Below, piece by piece: positions 1 through 5,649 of a stretch of DNA of 6,407 nt. The translations under genes and the position numbers were made by a program. The notes under the pieces were generated by a model, which searched no databases, had not been told where the DNA came from, and worked only from the letters and a program-made list of their open reading frames with translations. Source of the DNA: CAZSDW01 sp964605705 (GTDB taxonomy: Bacteria; Fidelibacterota; UBA2242); contig CAZSDW010000085.1 of NCBI GenBank assembly GCA_964605705.1, positions 1-6,407 on the forward strand, read 5' to 3'. Position 1 is the stretch's first letter. Each line of letters starts with the position of its first letter.

Positions 1-55
1 TACTGTATATATTCTTTATAGTTCTGTTAAGGACAGGTATTATATTGGTCAGACA
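1..55 (+). repeat. 55-bp direct repeat, copy 1 (inside the GIY-YIG gene)
   Basis: Bases 1-55 are identical to 317-371, and identity stops right after the codons for GQT. The repeat may extend left beyond the window. It encodes the GIY-YIG core in the same frame in both copies. Identity at every synonymous position points to a recent duplication or to gene conversion. Confidence 0.95.
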
Positions 56-241
56 TCTTTTTTAGAACGACGATTACACGAACACAACTCCGGTCATACG
101 AAGTCAACAAAATCCGGTATTCCGTGGAATTTGATGTTCCAGAAAGAATTTGATTCACGATCTGAAGCGGTCCGATATGAAACTCATCTGAAAAAAATGA
201 AAAGTCGTCGCGTTATCGAAGAATTAATAAATCCCGATTAG
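1..241 (+). CDS. Small GIY-YIG nuclease domain protein, 5'-truncated by the window edge
   Basis: The frame opens at base 2 and runs 79 codons to TAG at 239-241. The product is a single-domain GIY-YIG protein of the YhbQ/UPF0213 type. Visible signatures are TVYILYS (the GIY strand), RYYIGQT (the YIG strand), the ERRLHEHN helix with the conserved Arg and downstream His/Asn, and a later Glu in AVRYETHLKK that fits the metal-binding Glu. The basic C-terminus (KKMKSRR) suits DNA binding. Family members are usually 80-100 residues, so little is missing. The truncated copy downstream reads MSFTVYILYS, so this gene probably begins about three codons before the window. Known members cut or bind DNA; the biological role of these stand-alone proteins is poorly defined. 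Here the gene lies beside palindromic repeats and a broken second copy, which suggests a link to a repeat element. Family call is confident; function is inference. Confidence 0.88.
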   Translation, partial: TVYILYSSVKDRYYIGQTSFLERRLHEHNSGHTKSTKSGIPWNLMFQKEFDSRSEAVRYETHLKKMKSRRVIEELINPD

Positions 242-245
242 CGCG

Positions 246-261
246 TCCCGACGTGTCGGGA
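246..261. repeat. Palindrome A, TCCCGA-CGTG-TCGGGA
   Basis: A 16-bp palindrome lies 5 bases after the GIY-YIG stop codon. The six-base arms are perfect around a 4-base centre. It could fold as a hairpin and act as a transcript end, but there is no T-run behind it. The same arms recur 30 bases further on, so a REP-like repeat is the better reading. Confidence 0.75.
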
Positions 262-275
262 AGGTCGGAGGTTCA

Positions 276-291
276 TCCCGAATCATCGGGA
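276..291. repeat. Palindrome B, TCCCGA-ATCA-TCGGGA
   Basis: The arms are identical to those of palindrome A and the 4-base centre differs, with a start-to-start spacing of 30 bp. Conserved arms with a free centre indicate selection for, or descent of, a structured unit rather than chance. Confidence 0.75.
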
Positions 292-298
292 CTCACCC

Positions 299-314
299 CG
301 ACATAACCATGTCG
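299..314. repeat. Palindrome C, CGACAT-AACC-ATGTCG
   Basis: This third consecutive palindrome has perfect 6-base arms and a 4-base loop, but its arm sequence differs from A and B. Its right arm contains the ATG (309-311) and second codon of the truncated GIY-YIG copy. In RNA the start codon would be held in the stem. If the intact copy had the same upstream context, this could limit its translation. Confidence 0.65.
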
Positions 315-392
315 TTTACTGTATATATTCTTTATAGTTCTGTTAAGGACAGGTATTATATTGGTCAGACAAGGAAAATAATCGGGATTTGA
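309..392 (+). pseudogene. Truncated second copy of the GIY-YIG nuclease gene
   Basis: ATG at 309 starts MSFTVYILYSSVKDRYYIGQT, identical to the intact gene wherever both are visible. After base 371 the sequence diverges to RKIIGI and stops at TGA 390-392, giving 27 codons. It keeps the GIY and YIG strands but lacks the Arg helix and the metal-binding Glu, so it cannot be an active nuclease. It is best explained as a tandem copy that lost its 3' part. It also shows the likely true N-terminus of the family in this genome. No good ribosome binding site precedes it. Confidence 0.8.
317..371 (+). repeat. 55-bp direct repeat, copy 2 (inside the truncated GIY-YIG copy)
   Basis: This is identical to bases 1-55, giving a repeat period of 316 bp. 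That period spans one GIY-YIG gene plus the three palindromes, so the duplicated unit probably was gene plus palindromes. Confidence 0.95.
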
Positions 393-588
393 AAGAATAC
401 AATTCTGCTTATTTCAAGTTCATAAGATCTGTTTGATGGAGAATGCTTTTAAAAGAATATTGAATTGCCTATATTCAATCCGCATTTTTGATGTTCTATT
501 GATTTAAACTTAAAATTATTCTGAGACTTATTCTCTGTTAAATCAGATGATAGCACAGGCACAGGAATACTTGAGGAAAGAAAAACAA
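393..588. other. AT-rich gene-free leader upstream of the lyase
   Basis: No credible coding region was found here on either strand. The stretch holds an inverted repeat, ATTGAAT (459-465) and ATTCAAT (473-479) with a 7-base loop. It also holds the promoter-like pair listed separately and the likely ribosome binding site AGGA (574-577), 11 bases before the chosen lyase start. The inverted repeat sits just upstream of the putative promoter and could be an operator, but this is only suggestive in such AT-rich DNA. Confidence 0.5.
488..516 (+). promoter_or_regulatory. Putative sigma-70-type promoter for the lyase gene
   Basis: TTGATG (488-493) and TAAAAT (511-516) are separated by 17 bases. They match the -35 consensus at 4 of 6 and the -10 consensus at 5 of 6 positions. 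Transcription would start near 523, leaving a leader of about 65 bases. I saw no TAnnTTTG Bacteroidetes-type -7 element in a suitable place. The region is AT-rich, so chance matches are likely. Confidence 0.35.
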
Positions 589-2112
589 ATGAATAAATTT
601 TGGTACTACCTAGTATTTTCAATTTATATAGTGAGCCAATTAAATGCTCAAATATATGTAGCACCGGATGGGGACGATTCAAATCCCGGAACTATTGAAC
701 AGCCCTTCGGGACAATTGCTAAAGCGATATCTGTTTTAAATAAAAGTGATACTATATTTGTTCGTGGAGGTACCTATATAATCTATCCTACAATTCAGAT
801 ATATTCGTCAAAAAGTGGCACCGTAGATAGCCTGTATCATATCTTCGCTTATAATAATGAAAAACCATTACTCGATTTTTCCTCTCAAAACTCGGGATTA
901 AAAGGTTTCAGCCTGAATGCTGATTACTGGCATTTCAAGGGATTGAATATAAAGGGAGCAGGAGACAATGGCATTCAAATCAACGGGGGATCATATAATA
1001 TTATTGAGCAATGTACTTTTTTTGAAAATCGTGATTCGGGTGTGCAACTCAGTAATGGCGCCTCCTATAATCAGATCATTAATTGTGATTCCTACTATAA
1101 CGCCGATCCAACCGACTATGGGGATGCCGATGGTTTTGCCCCGAAACTTGATGTCGGAACGGGCAATTATTTCTACGGCTGCCGCGCCTGGGGCAATTGT
1201 GATGATGGCTGGGATGGTTATATGCGCGGTGCTACGGATGTATCGACCTATCTGGAAAACTGCTGGACCTGGGGGAATGGATATTTAGAAGACGGGACCG
1301 ATCCGGGTGCGCAAGCCAATGGCAACGGTTTTAAAATGGGGGGCGGCGATAACAGCAATGCACTGGAATTAATGCATCATCATACATTGAAAAACTGCCT
1401 CGCATTCAACAATAAAAATAAAGGTTTTGACCAGAATAATAATGTTGGTTCAATGACGCTATTAAATTGTACCGGGTACAATAATGGAGCTGCAAACTAC
1501 CGGATTAAAAAAGAACTCATTTCAGGTCAGACCTTGACTGTCAAAAATTGTGTCTCTTTTGAAGGAAGTGTCGAGTTGGGATCGTTTGCTATTCAGGAAA
1601 CGAACAGCTGGCTTGATCCTTTTAATGTCACTGAAGATGATTTTGTCAGTTTGATTGATTCACAGGCTTCTGCACCGCGTAAATCGGATGGCAGTCTGCC
1701 GGATATGGATTTTCTATTTCTGGCACAGGGGAGCGACCTGATTGATGCCGGAGTCGATCTTGATATTCCTTATTTTGGTTCAGCACCTGACCTGGGTGTG
1801 TTTGAGAGTAATTATATTAGCAATTTTACCAAATCTGAACCGGTTCCTGCAGAGTTCAGTTTATCACAGAACTATCCTAATCCATTCAATCCGGTGACAA
1901 CGATCCGATTCACAATACCTGAAAATGGTTTTGTGTCATTACAGGTATTTGATATTTCCGGTAGAATAGTCGCATCAATGATCAATGATAGATTATCCGA
2001 AGGCGAACATAAAATTCAGTTTAATGGCAGTCATTTTAGCAGTGGTGTCTATTACTATCGAATCGAATGTGGGAATCTTTTCGATACAAAGAAGATGGTC
2101 CTCCTGAAATAA
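589..2112 (+). CDS. Secreted family PL9 pectate lyase-like beta-helix protein with type IX sorting domain
   Basis: The 507-residue product probably cleaves acidic polysaccharide such as pectate by beta-elimination outside the cell. Residues 1-20 form a signal peptide ending LNA before QIYVAP. Residues 22-63 hold the YVAPDGDDSNPG...FGTIAKA entry motif common in beta-helix lyases. Asn-rich helix coils fill roughly 85-350. Asp181 (in DGFAPK), Asp205, Asp206 and Asp209 (in DDGWD) and Lys249 (in GNGFKMGG) match in motif and spacing the calcium aspartates (209, 233, 234, 237) and catalytic Lys273 of Pel9A, as I recall that enzyme. From about 423 comes the sorting domain, SLSQNYPNPFNP to KKMVLLK. 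ATG 589 is preferred over the in-frame ATG 547 because the signal peptide begins there and AGGA lies 11 bases upstream. No transport or sugar-use genes adjoin it. Fold and secretion route are secure; the exact substrate is not, since PL9 also has non-pectin members. Confidence 0.88.
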   Translation: MNKFWYYLVFSIYIVSQLNAQIYVAPDGDDSNPGTIEQPFGTIAKAISVLNKSDTIFVRGGTYIIYPTIQIYSSKSGTVDSLYHIFAYNNEKPLLDFSSQNSGLKGFSLNADYWHFKGLNIKGAGDNGIQINGGSYNIIEQCTFFENRDSGVQLSNGASYNQIINCDSYYNADPTDYGDADGFAPKLDVGTGNYFYGCRAWGNCDDGWDGYMRGATDVSTYLENCWTWGNGYLEDGTDPGAQANGNGFKMGGGDNSNALELMHHHTLKNCLAFNNKNKGFDQNNNVGSMTLLNCTGYNNGAANYRIKKELISGQTLTVKNCVSFEGSVELGSFAIQETNSWLDPFNVTEDDFVSLIDSQASAPRKSDGSLPDMDFLFLAQGSDLIDAGVDLDIPYFGSAPDLGVFESNYISNFTKSEPVPAEFSLSQNYPNPFNPVTTIRFTIPENGFVSLQVFDISGRIVASMINDRLSEGEHKIQFNGSHFSSGVYYYRIECGNLFDTKKMVLLK

Positions 2113-2269
2113 TCTCATAGCATGATTATCAAACATTATACTGAAATGATGTGACAGCAAATAAAAAGAAATTTTAATATTAAGCTCACCTAAAATCACC
2201 ATAACTTTCATCTTTATTTTTTACTTGAATTATTATAGGTTTAAATCATTAAACAAATGATCCAATCAT

Positions 2270-2274
2270 GGAGG
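2270..2274 (+). promoter_or_regulatory. Ribosome binding site GGAGG selecting a GTG start
   Basis: GGAGG lies four bases before GTG 2279. The only nearby ATG (2300) is 25 bases away, so GTG is the better start. The gap back to the lyase stop (2113-2269) is AT-rich. I saw no convincing promoter or terminator in it. Confidence 0.7.
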
Positions 2275-2278
2275 TATT

Positions 2279-3094
2279 GTGATTATCAGAATTAAGCAAA
2301 TGAGAAACCCGGGAATTTTATTTATCTTTGTATTGATACTGGCAATCTCGTCTATTAGATGCGGTAAAAACGGACCCGCTGATAATGATATACCCTTGCT
2401 TGAATTTGATTCGTTGTACGTGGCACTTTATATGGATGATGCAGTGTGGGCATCGTGCAGTTATTATACGGAAAAATTGTTAAAAGAGACCGAGCTGCCC
2501 TACAATCTCATTAACAGTAATGATATCAAACAGGGAAAGCTAATTCAATATTCGGTTTTGCTGATGCCCGGTGGACCGCCCAATCTTTATGCGAGTAGAT
2601 TGGGAGACACAGGCAGGTCTATTATTCGGGATTGGGTCAGAAGCGGGGGAGGATTTATTGGAATCAGCGGCGCGGCTGTCTTTGCAGTACAAGCAAGTGA
2701 CTGGCAAGGATTGAATAATGAACCATTACCAAACTTTGAAAATCTGGGGATTTCCAGATCATCAGCGTCAGGACCTATCGAAGCCTTTTCACCTACCTTT
2801 CAGGATATGCACAGTGCGATAAAAATTGTCAATAAGCAGCATGCTGTCACTATAGAACTACCCGATACGGTATATAGCATGTATGATCACGGACCTATGT
2901 TCGACATTAAAAATGATTCGAAAGCAACCGTTCTGGGCAGATCGATAAAAGGAGATGTACCCGTTATAATTACTACCCAGTTTGACAATGGCAGAATCTT
3001 TTTGACAGGGCTTCATCATGAAATATTATCCGATCAAAATTCAGTTGACTTAATGCGGAATGCTATAATGTGGTGTTCAAGAGTTGACCAATGA
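2279..3094 (+). CDS. Envelope-anchored BPL_N / class I glutamine amidotransferase-like protein, nucleophile Cys replaced by Ser
   Basis: The product has 271 residues from a GTG start. Residues 8-28 are a hydrophobic export segment followed by Cys29 (SSIRC). This suggests a lipoprotein, although Arg just before the Cys is atypical for a lipobox, so a plain signal anchor is possible. Residues about 45-265 resemble the BPL_N domain of the class I glutamine amidotransferase superfamily. Visible signs are VLLMPGGPPNLY, then RSGGGFIGISGAAVFA, where family members have GxCAG at the nucleophile turn, and near the end GLHHE (His246, Glu248), matching the usual HPE. The nucleophile position is Ser130, so thiol amidotransferase chemistry is unlikely; the protein may bind a ligand or use Ser. 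It is the first gene of a probable operon with the small membrane protein 13 bases on and the permease. An envelope protein here might sense or bind the permease's substrate, but that is inference. Confidence 0.75.
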   Translation: MIIRIKQMRNPGILFIFVLILAISSIRCGKNGPADNDIPLLEFDSLYVALYMDDAVWASCSYYTEKLLKETELPYNLINSNDIKQGKLIQYSVLLMPGGPPNLYASRLGDTGRSIIRDWVRSGGGFIGISGAAVFAVQASDWQGLNNEPLPNFENLGISRSSASGPIEAFSPTFQDMHSAIKIVNKQHAVTIELPDTVYSMYDHGPMFDIKNDSKATVLGRSIKGDVPVIITTQFDNGRIFLTGLHHEILSDQNSVDLMRNAIMWCSRVDQ

Positions 3095-3099
3095 CAATT

Positions 3100-3104
3100 G
3101 AGGG
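3100..3104 (+). promoter_or_regulatory. Ribosome binding site GAGGG for the 50-residue membrane protein
   Basis: GAGG(G) sits in the 13-base gap after the BPL_N-like gene, three to four bases before ATG 3108. This is the same short spacing as at GTG 2279. It supports translation of the small frame rather than the overlapping extension of the permease frame. Confidence 0.6.
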
Positions 3105-3107
3105 AAT

Positions 3108-3260
3108 ATGACAAGAGATATAACTATTGGAATAGTGATCCTTTTTATTGTACTTTTTTTATCCAGTTATCTGGTCCTTTGGGCACGACGTTTTATCAAT
3201 CGAATCAGTGAACTCGGTGCAGATACAGCCCGCAAGATTAAAAAAGAAATTAATGGCTGA
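3108..3260 (+). CDS. Small single-pass membrane protein, 50 residues, overlapping the permease start
   Basis: ATG 3108 opens a frame of 50 codons ending TGA 3258-3260. Residues 5-26 form one strong transmembrane helix. Residues 27-50 are a basic, amphipathic-looking tail (RRFINRISEL...RKIKKEING). The positive-inside rule places the tail in the cytoplasm. The stop overlaps the permease start within ATGGCTGA (3253-3260), a classic arrangement for translational coupling, and the permease has no strong ribosome binding site of its own. I do not recognise a named family. By analogy, other LeuT-fold transporters have small single-pass partners, such as MetS with MetP, so an accessory subunit of the permease is plausible. 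The gene is easily missed because a TTG-started extension of the permease frame covers it. Confidence 0.72.
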   Translation: MTRDITIGIVILFIVLFLSSYLVLWARRFINRISELGADTARKIKKEING

Positions 3261-5526
3261 TCATAAAAAACAGATATCTTCCGAACTATCGCGGGAATTA
3301 TCGCTGTTTCAGATTACCATGATGGGCGTTGGAATGATGATCGGCGCCGGTGTATTTCTTGGCGTTGGCAATGCGATTCATCATTCCGGTCCCGGCGGTG
3401 TCGTACTGACCTTTTCTCTGAATGGATTGATCGCAATTTTTACAGCCATGGCGTATGCGGAGCTGAGTTCGGCGATTCCGCGGGCTGGAGGTGCTTATAA
3501 TTTTGCCCGAATTGGTTTTGGACGCAGCACCAGTTTTGTCGCAGGCTGGATGGAGTGGTTTGCATCCAGTGTTGCCGGCAGTGCCTACGCAATAACCTTT
3601 GCCATATATGTGATTCGTTACCTGGTTGCCCTGGATTTCATCAATCTTCCTGAATTTCAGATTATCATCATTGAAAAATCCACGGCGGTTCTGATTGCCT
3701 GCCTGTTTATCTATATTAATTATCGGGGTGCCTCGGAAACGGGTAAAATCGGTGCAATTATTACACTTGGTCAGACACTATTTCTGATTATGATCGGTGT
3801 CGCCGGATTTATTGTCGTTTCGAAAGATCCGTCAAGATTGCAAAATTTCAAGCCGTTCATGCCAAATGGCTGGGGCAAATTGCTGGTTACCATGGGATTT
3901 ACCTATGTCGCCTTTGAAGGATATGAGGTCATTGCTCAGGCTGGTGATGAAGCCATCGATCCGAAAAAAAATCTCCCAAAAGCCATGATCTATTCTGTGT
4001 TTATCGTGACACTGACCTATATTGGGGTTGCCTTTGCAACGGTTGTTTCTGTCAAAGCCGAACATTTAATGGTCGATATAGCTGTCTGGGAGTGGATTGG
4101 CAGTCACGGTGAACGGGGTTTCGGCGAAGCCATCGCGCACCTGATGCCTTTTGCGAATTTTCTTTTGACGCTGGCGGTTATATTTGCATCCACCTCAGCA
4201 TTGAATGCAACGATCTATTCGGCAACAAGAGCGTCATACGCTCTGGGCAGAGATCATATGCTGCCGCCGGTAATGGCAAAAATATCATCGAAACGGAAAA
4301 CGCCCTGGGTTGCACTTTTGGGAACCGGTGGAATTGTAATATTTGTTGCCGTATTCCTGAAAACCATGGATGTAGCATCCAGCGCCAGCATTATGTTTCT
4401 GTTTCTCTTTTTCCTTGTTAATATTTGTGTCATTAAAATCCGCCGAAACATGAGTGATGAACTTCAGTATGGATTCATGATGCCCTTTTTTCCGGTCTTG
4501 CCCATTCTGGCAATTATTTTTCAAATATTACTGGTCCTGAACCTTCACACTGTCAGCCGGACAGCTATTATTATTGGACCGGTGTGGGTCTTGCTGGGAA
4601 TCCTTGTCTATAATGTTTATTCAAAAAAACACGCCATAACTACAGAGGATGAAATTCGTATTCTCGAAGACGAAAAAGTAGCGATTTCCGACAATGAAAC
4701 CAATTATCGTATCCTGGTTCCGGTTGCCAATCCTGATAATGCCCTGAGTCTTGTGAAAACGACCTACAAAATCAGCAACGCGAAAAATGCCGAAGTCAAT
4801 TTATTGCACATGGTAAGGGTCCCGGACCAGGTTCCGTTAAGTGACGCTGAAAGGTACATGCTGGTAGGGAAAGAAGCAATTGTTGAAATTATGCTCTACC
4901 TGGCGCCGCTGTTCCCGGTCAATACAACGATCCGCTACTGCCGGAATATTGCTCGTGGTATTGTATCGGCGATTCGCGAAAAACACACCAATATGTTGAT
5001 TATTGGCTGGCATGGTAAGATAAAAAACAGGGAATACAGCCTGGGAAGTACTCTCGATCCCGTCATTGAACGATCACCCTGTGATGTGGTCATTCTCAAG
5101 GATTGTGGGAATTTAAGCGCAAAACGGATATTAGTGCCGATTGCCGGAGGACCGAATTGTGGATTTGCCCTGGAAATCGCCCATATTTTAGCCGATAGCA
5201 TTGATTCTGAGATTGTCGCGTTTAATGTTGCCGGCGGAAAACATACGACCGATTTAAACGCATTGGTGAATCATACCGAGAAATCCCACAATATTCCGGA
5301 AGGTCGTTTCGAAATTAAAATCAAACGGCATCAGGATGTCATTCAGACAATTTTAAATGAAGCCAAAAATTATGACCTTGTCGTCGTTGGTGCGACGGAA
5401 CAGTCCATCATTAACCAGTTTTTCAATCCGTCAATTCCCGAAGCACTTGCGGAAAAATGCCAAAAGCCATTCGTGATGGTCAAGGCTGCCAGCGGTATCC
5501 GTTCCTGGGTGAAGTGGTGGGTATAG
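3253..5526 (+). CDS. APC-superfamily permease fused to two universal stress protein domains
   Basis: From ATG 3253 the product has 757 residues. Residues 1 to about 460 form an amino acid/polyamine/organocation (APC) permease. I count twelve hydrophobic helices. The first carries the signature GMMIGAGVFLGVG, and AYAELSSAIPRAGGAY follows the second; FEGYE lies in helix 6. Residues about 485-616 form Usp domain 1 with a complete ATP motif: Gly585-x2-Gly588-x9-Gly598-Ser599. Residues about 624-746 form Usp domain 2, which begins KRILVPIAGG but has only GATEQS where the motif should be, so it probably does not bind nucleotide. APC-Usp fusions are known and are thought to let cytoplasmic nucleotide binding control transport. 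The substrate (amino acid, amine or another cation) cannot be told. The start at 3253 is preferred over TTG 3148 because it overlaps the stop of the small membrane gene, and the 35 extra residues lack permease character. Confidence 0.9.
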   Translation: MADHKKQISSELSRELSLFQITMMGVGMMIGAGVFLGVGNAIHHSGPGGVVLTFSLNGLIAIFTAMAYAELSSAIPRAGGAYNFARIGFGRSTSFVAGWMEWFASSVAGSAYAITFAIYVIRYLVALDFINLPEFQIIIIEKSTAVLIACLFIYINYRGASETGKIGAIITLGQTLFLIMIGVAGFIVVSKDPSRLQNFKPFMPNGWGKLLVTMGFTYVAFEGYEVIAQAGDEAIDPKKNLPKAMIYSVFIVTLTYIGVAFATVVSVKAEHLMVDIAVWEWIGSHGERGFGEAIAHLMPFANFLLTLAVIFASTSALNATIYSATRASYALGRDHMLPPVMAKISSKRKTPWVALLGTGGIVIFVAVFLKTMDVASSASIMFLFLFFLVNICVIKIRRNMSDELQYGFMMPFFPVLPILAIIFQILLVLNLHTVSRTAIIIGPVWVLLGILVYNVYSKKHAITTEDEIRILEDEKVAISDNETNYRILVPVANPDNALSLVKTTYKISNAKNAEVNLLHMVRVPDQVPLSDAERYMLVGKEAIVEIMLYLAPLFPVNTTIRYCRNIARGIVSAIREKHTNMLIIGWHGKIKNREYSLGSTLDPVIERSPCDVVILKDCGNLSAKRILVPIAGGPNCGFALEIAHILADSIDSEIVAFNVAGGKHTTDLNALVNHTEKSHNIPEGRFEIKIKRHQDVIQTILNEAKNYDLVVVGATEQSIINQFFNPSIPEALAEKCQKPFVMVKAASGIRSWVKWWV

Positions 5527-5561
5527 AATTTGCCAAATTACTATCAAATATCAGCTTGTCG

Positions 5562-5606
5562 GGGTATCGCGTTCTATGTTAAGTAAATTCGGCATAGTGT
5601 CGACCC
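5562..5606 (+). other. Possible imperfect stem-loop in the leader of the lipoprotein gene
   Basis: Nested complementary blocks occur: GGGT (5562-5565) with ACCC (5603-5606), an inner CG/CG pair, and CTATG (5574-5578) with CATAG (5593-5597), around a 14-base loop. Internal mismatches weaken it. It lies between the permease stop and the ribosome binding site. It could attenuate read-through or shape the leader. No T-run follows, so it is not a standard terminator. Confidence 0.25.
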
Positions 5607-5635
5607 GTCAGGATGCTGCTATCATCAACAAAAAA

Positions 5636-5640
5636 AGGAG
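5636..5640 (+). promoter_or_regulatory. Strong ribosome binding site AGGAG for the lipoprotein gene
   Basis: AGGAG after a run of seven A lies nine bases before ATG 5650. It has the best spacing of any in the window, suggesting efficient translation. I found no clear -35/-10 pair in the 123-base gap, so the gene may have its own weak promoter or be read through from the permease operon. Confidence 0.75.
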
Positions 5641-5649
5641 AAATACACC

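Larger units (their letters stand above)
229..390. repeat. 12-bp perfect inverted repeat bounding the palindrome cluster
   Basis: AAATCCCGATTA at 229-240 and its exact reverse complement TAATCGGGATTT at 379-390 enclose the three palindromes and the truncated GIY-YIG copy. The left arm overlaps the last codons (Asn-Pro-Asp) and first two stop-codon bases of the intact gene. The right arm ends inside the stop codon of the truncated copy. The bases just outside (228 and 391) do not pair, so the repeat is exactly 12 bp. It could be a pair of element ends or a deletion scar. No flanking target duplication is obvious. Confidence 0.6.

Noticed and set aside
246..314. CRISPR-like array from the repeated palindromes
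   Set aside because: Only two matching 16-bp units with a 14-bp gap and a third unrelated palindrome; there are no spacers of regular length and no cas genes.
547..588. In-frame ATG 14 codons upstream of the chosen lyase start
   Set aside because: It would put a charged stretch (EYLRKEKQ) before the signal peptide and has no ribosome binding site, whereas ATG 589 starts a normal signal peptide with AGGA upstream.
968..1288. Plus-strand frame of about 100 codons inside the lyase gene
   Set aside because: It overlaps the conserved calcium-site region of the lyase in another frame and its low-complexity product resembles no protein I know.
3148..3252. In-frame TTG start that would extend the permease by 35 residues
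   Set aside because: The extension lies over the small membrane gene in another frame, has no ribosome binding site at TTG, and lacks permease-like sequence. ATG 3253 begins a typical short hydrophilic N-terminus.
3964..3971. Run of eight A inside the permease gene as a phase-variation site
   Set aside because: It encodes Lys-Lys-Asn in a conserved-looking loop, the frame is intact, and a single A8 run in a 42%-GC-like genome is not evidence of switching.
3832..4524. Several open frames on the minus strand inside the permease gene
   Set aside because: They are shadows of a well-supported plus-strand gene, show no domain features and have no ribosome binding sites.
5524..5540. AATTTG/CAAATT inverted repeat just after the permease stop as a terminator
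   Set aside because: The stem is all AT but one pair, the arms leave a one-base loop, and no T-run follows.
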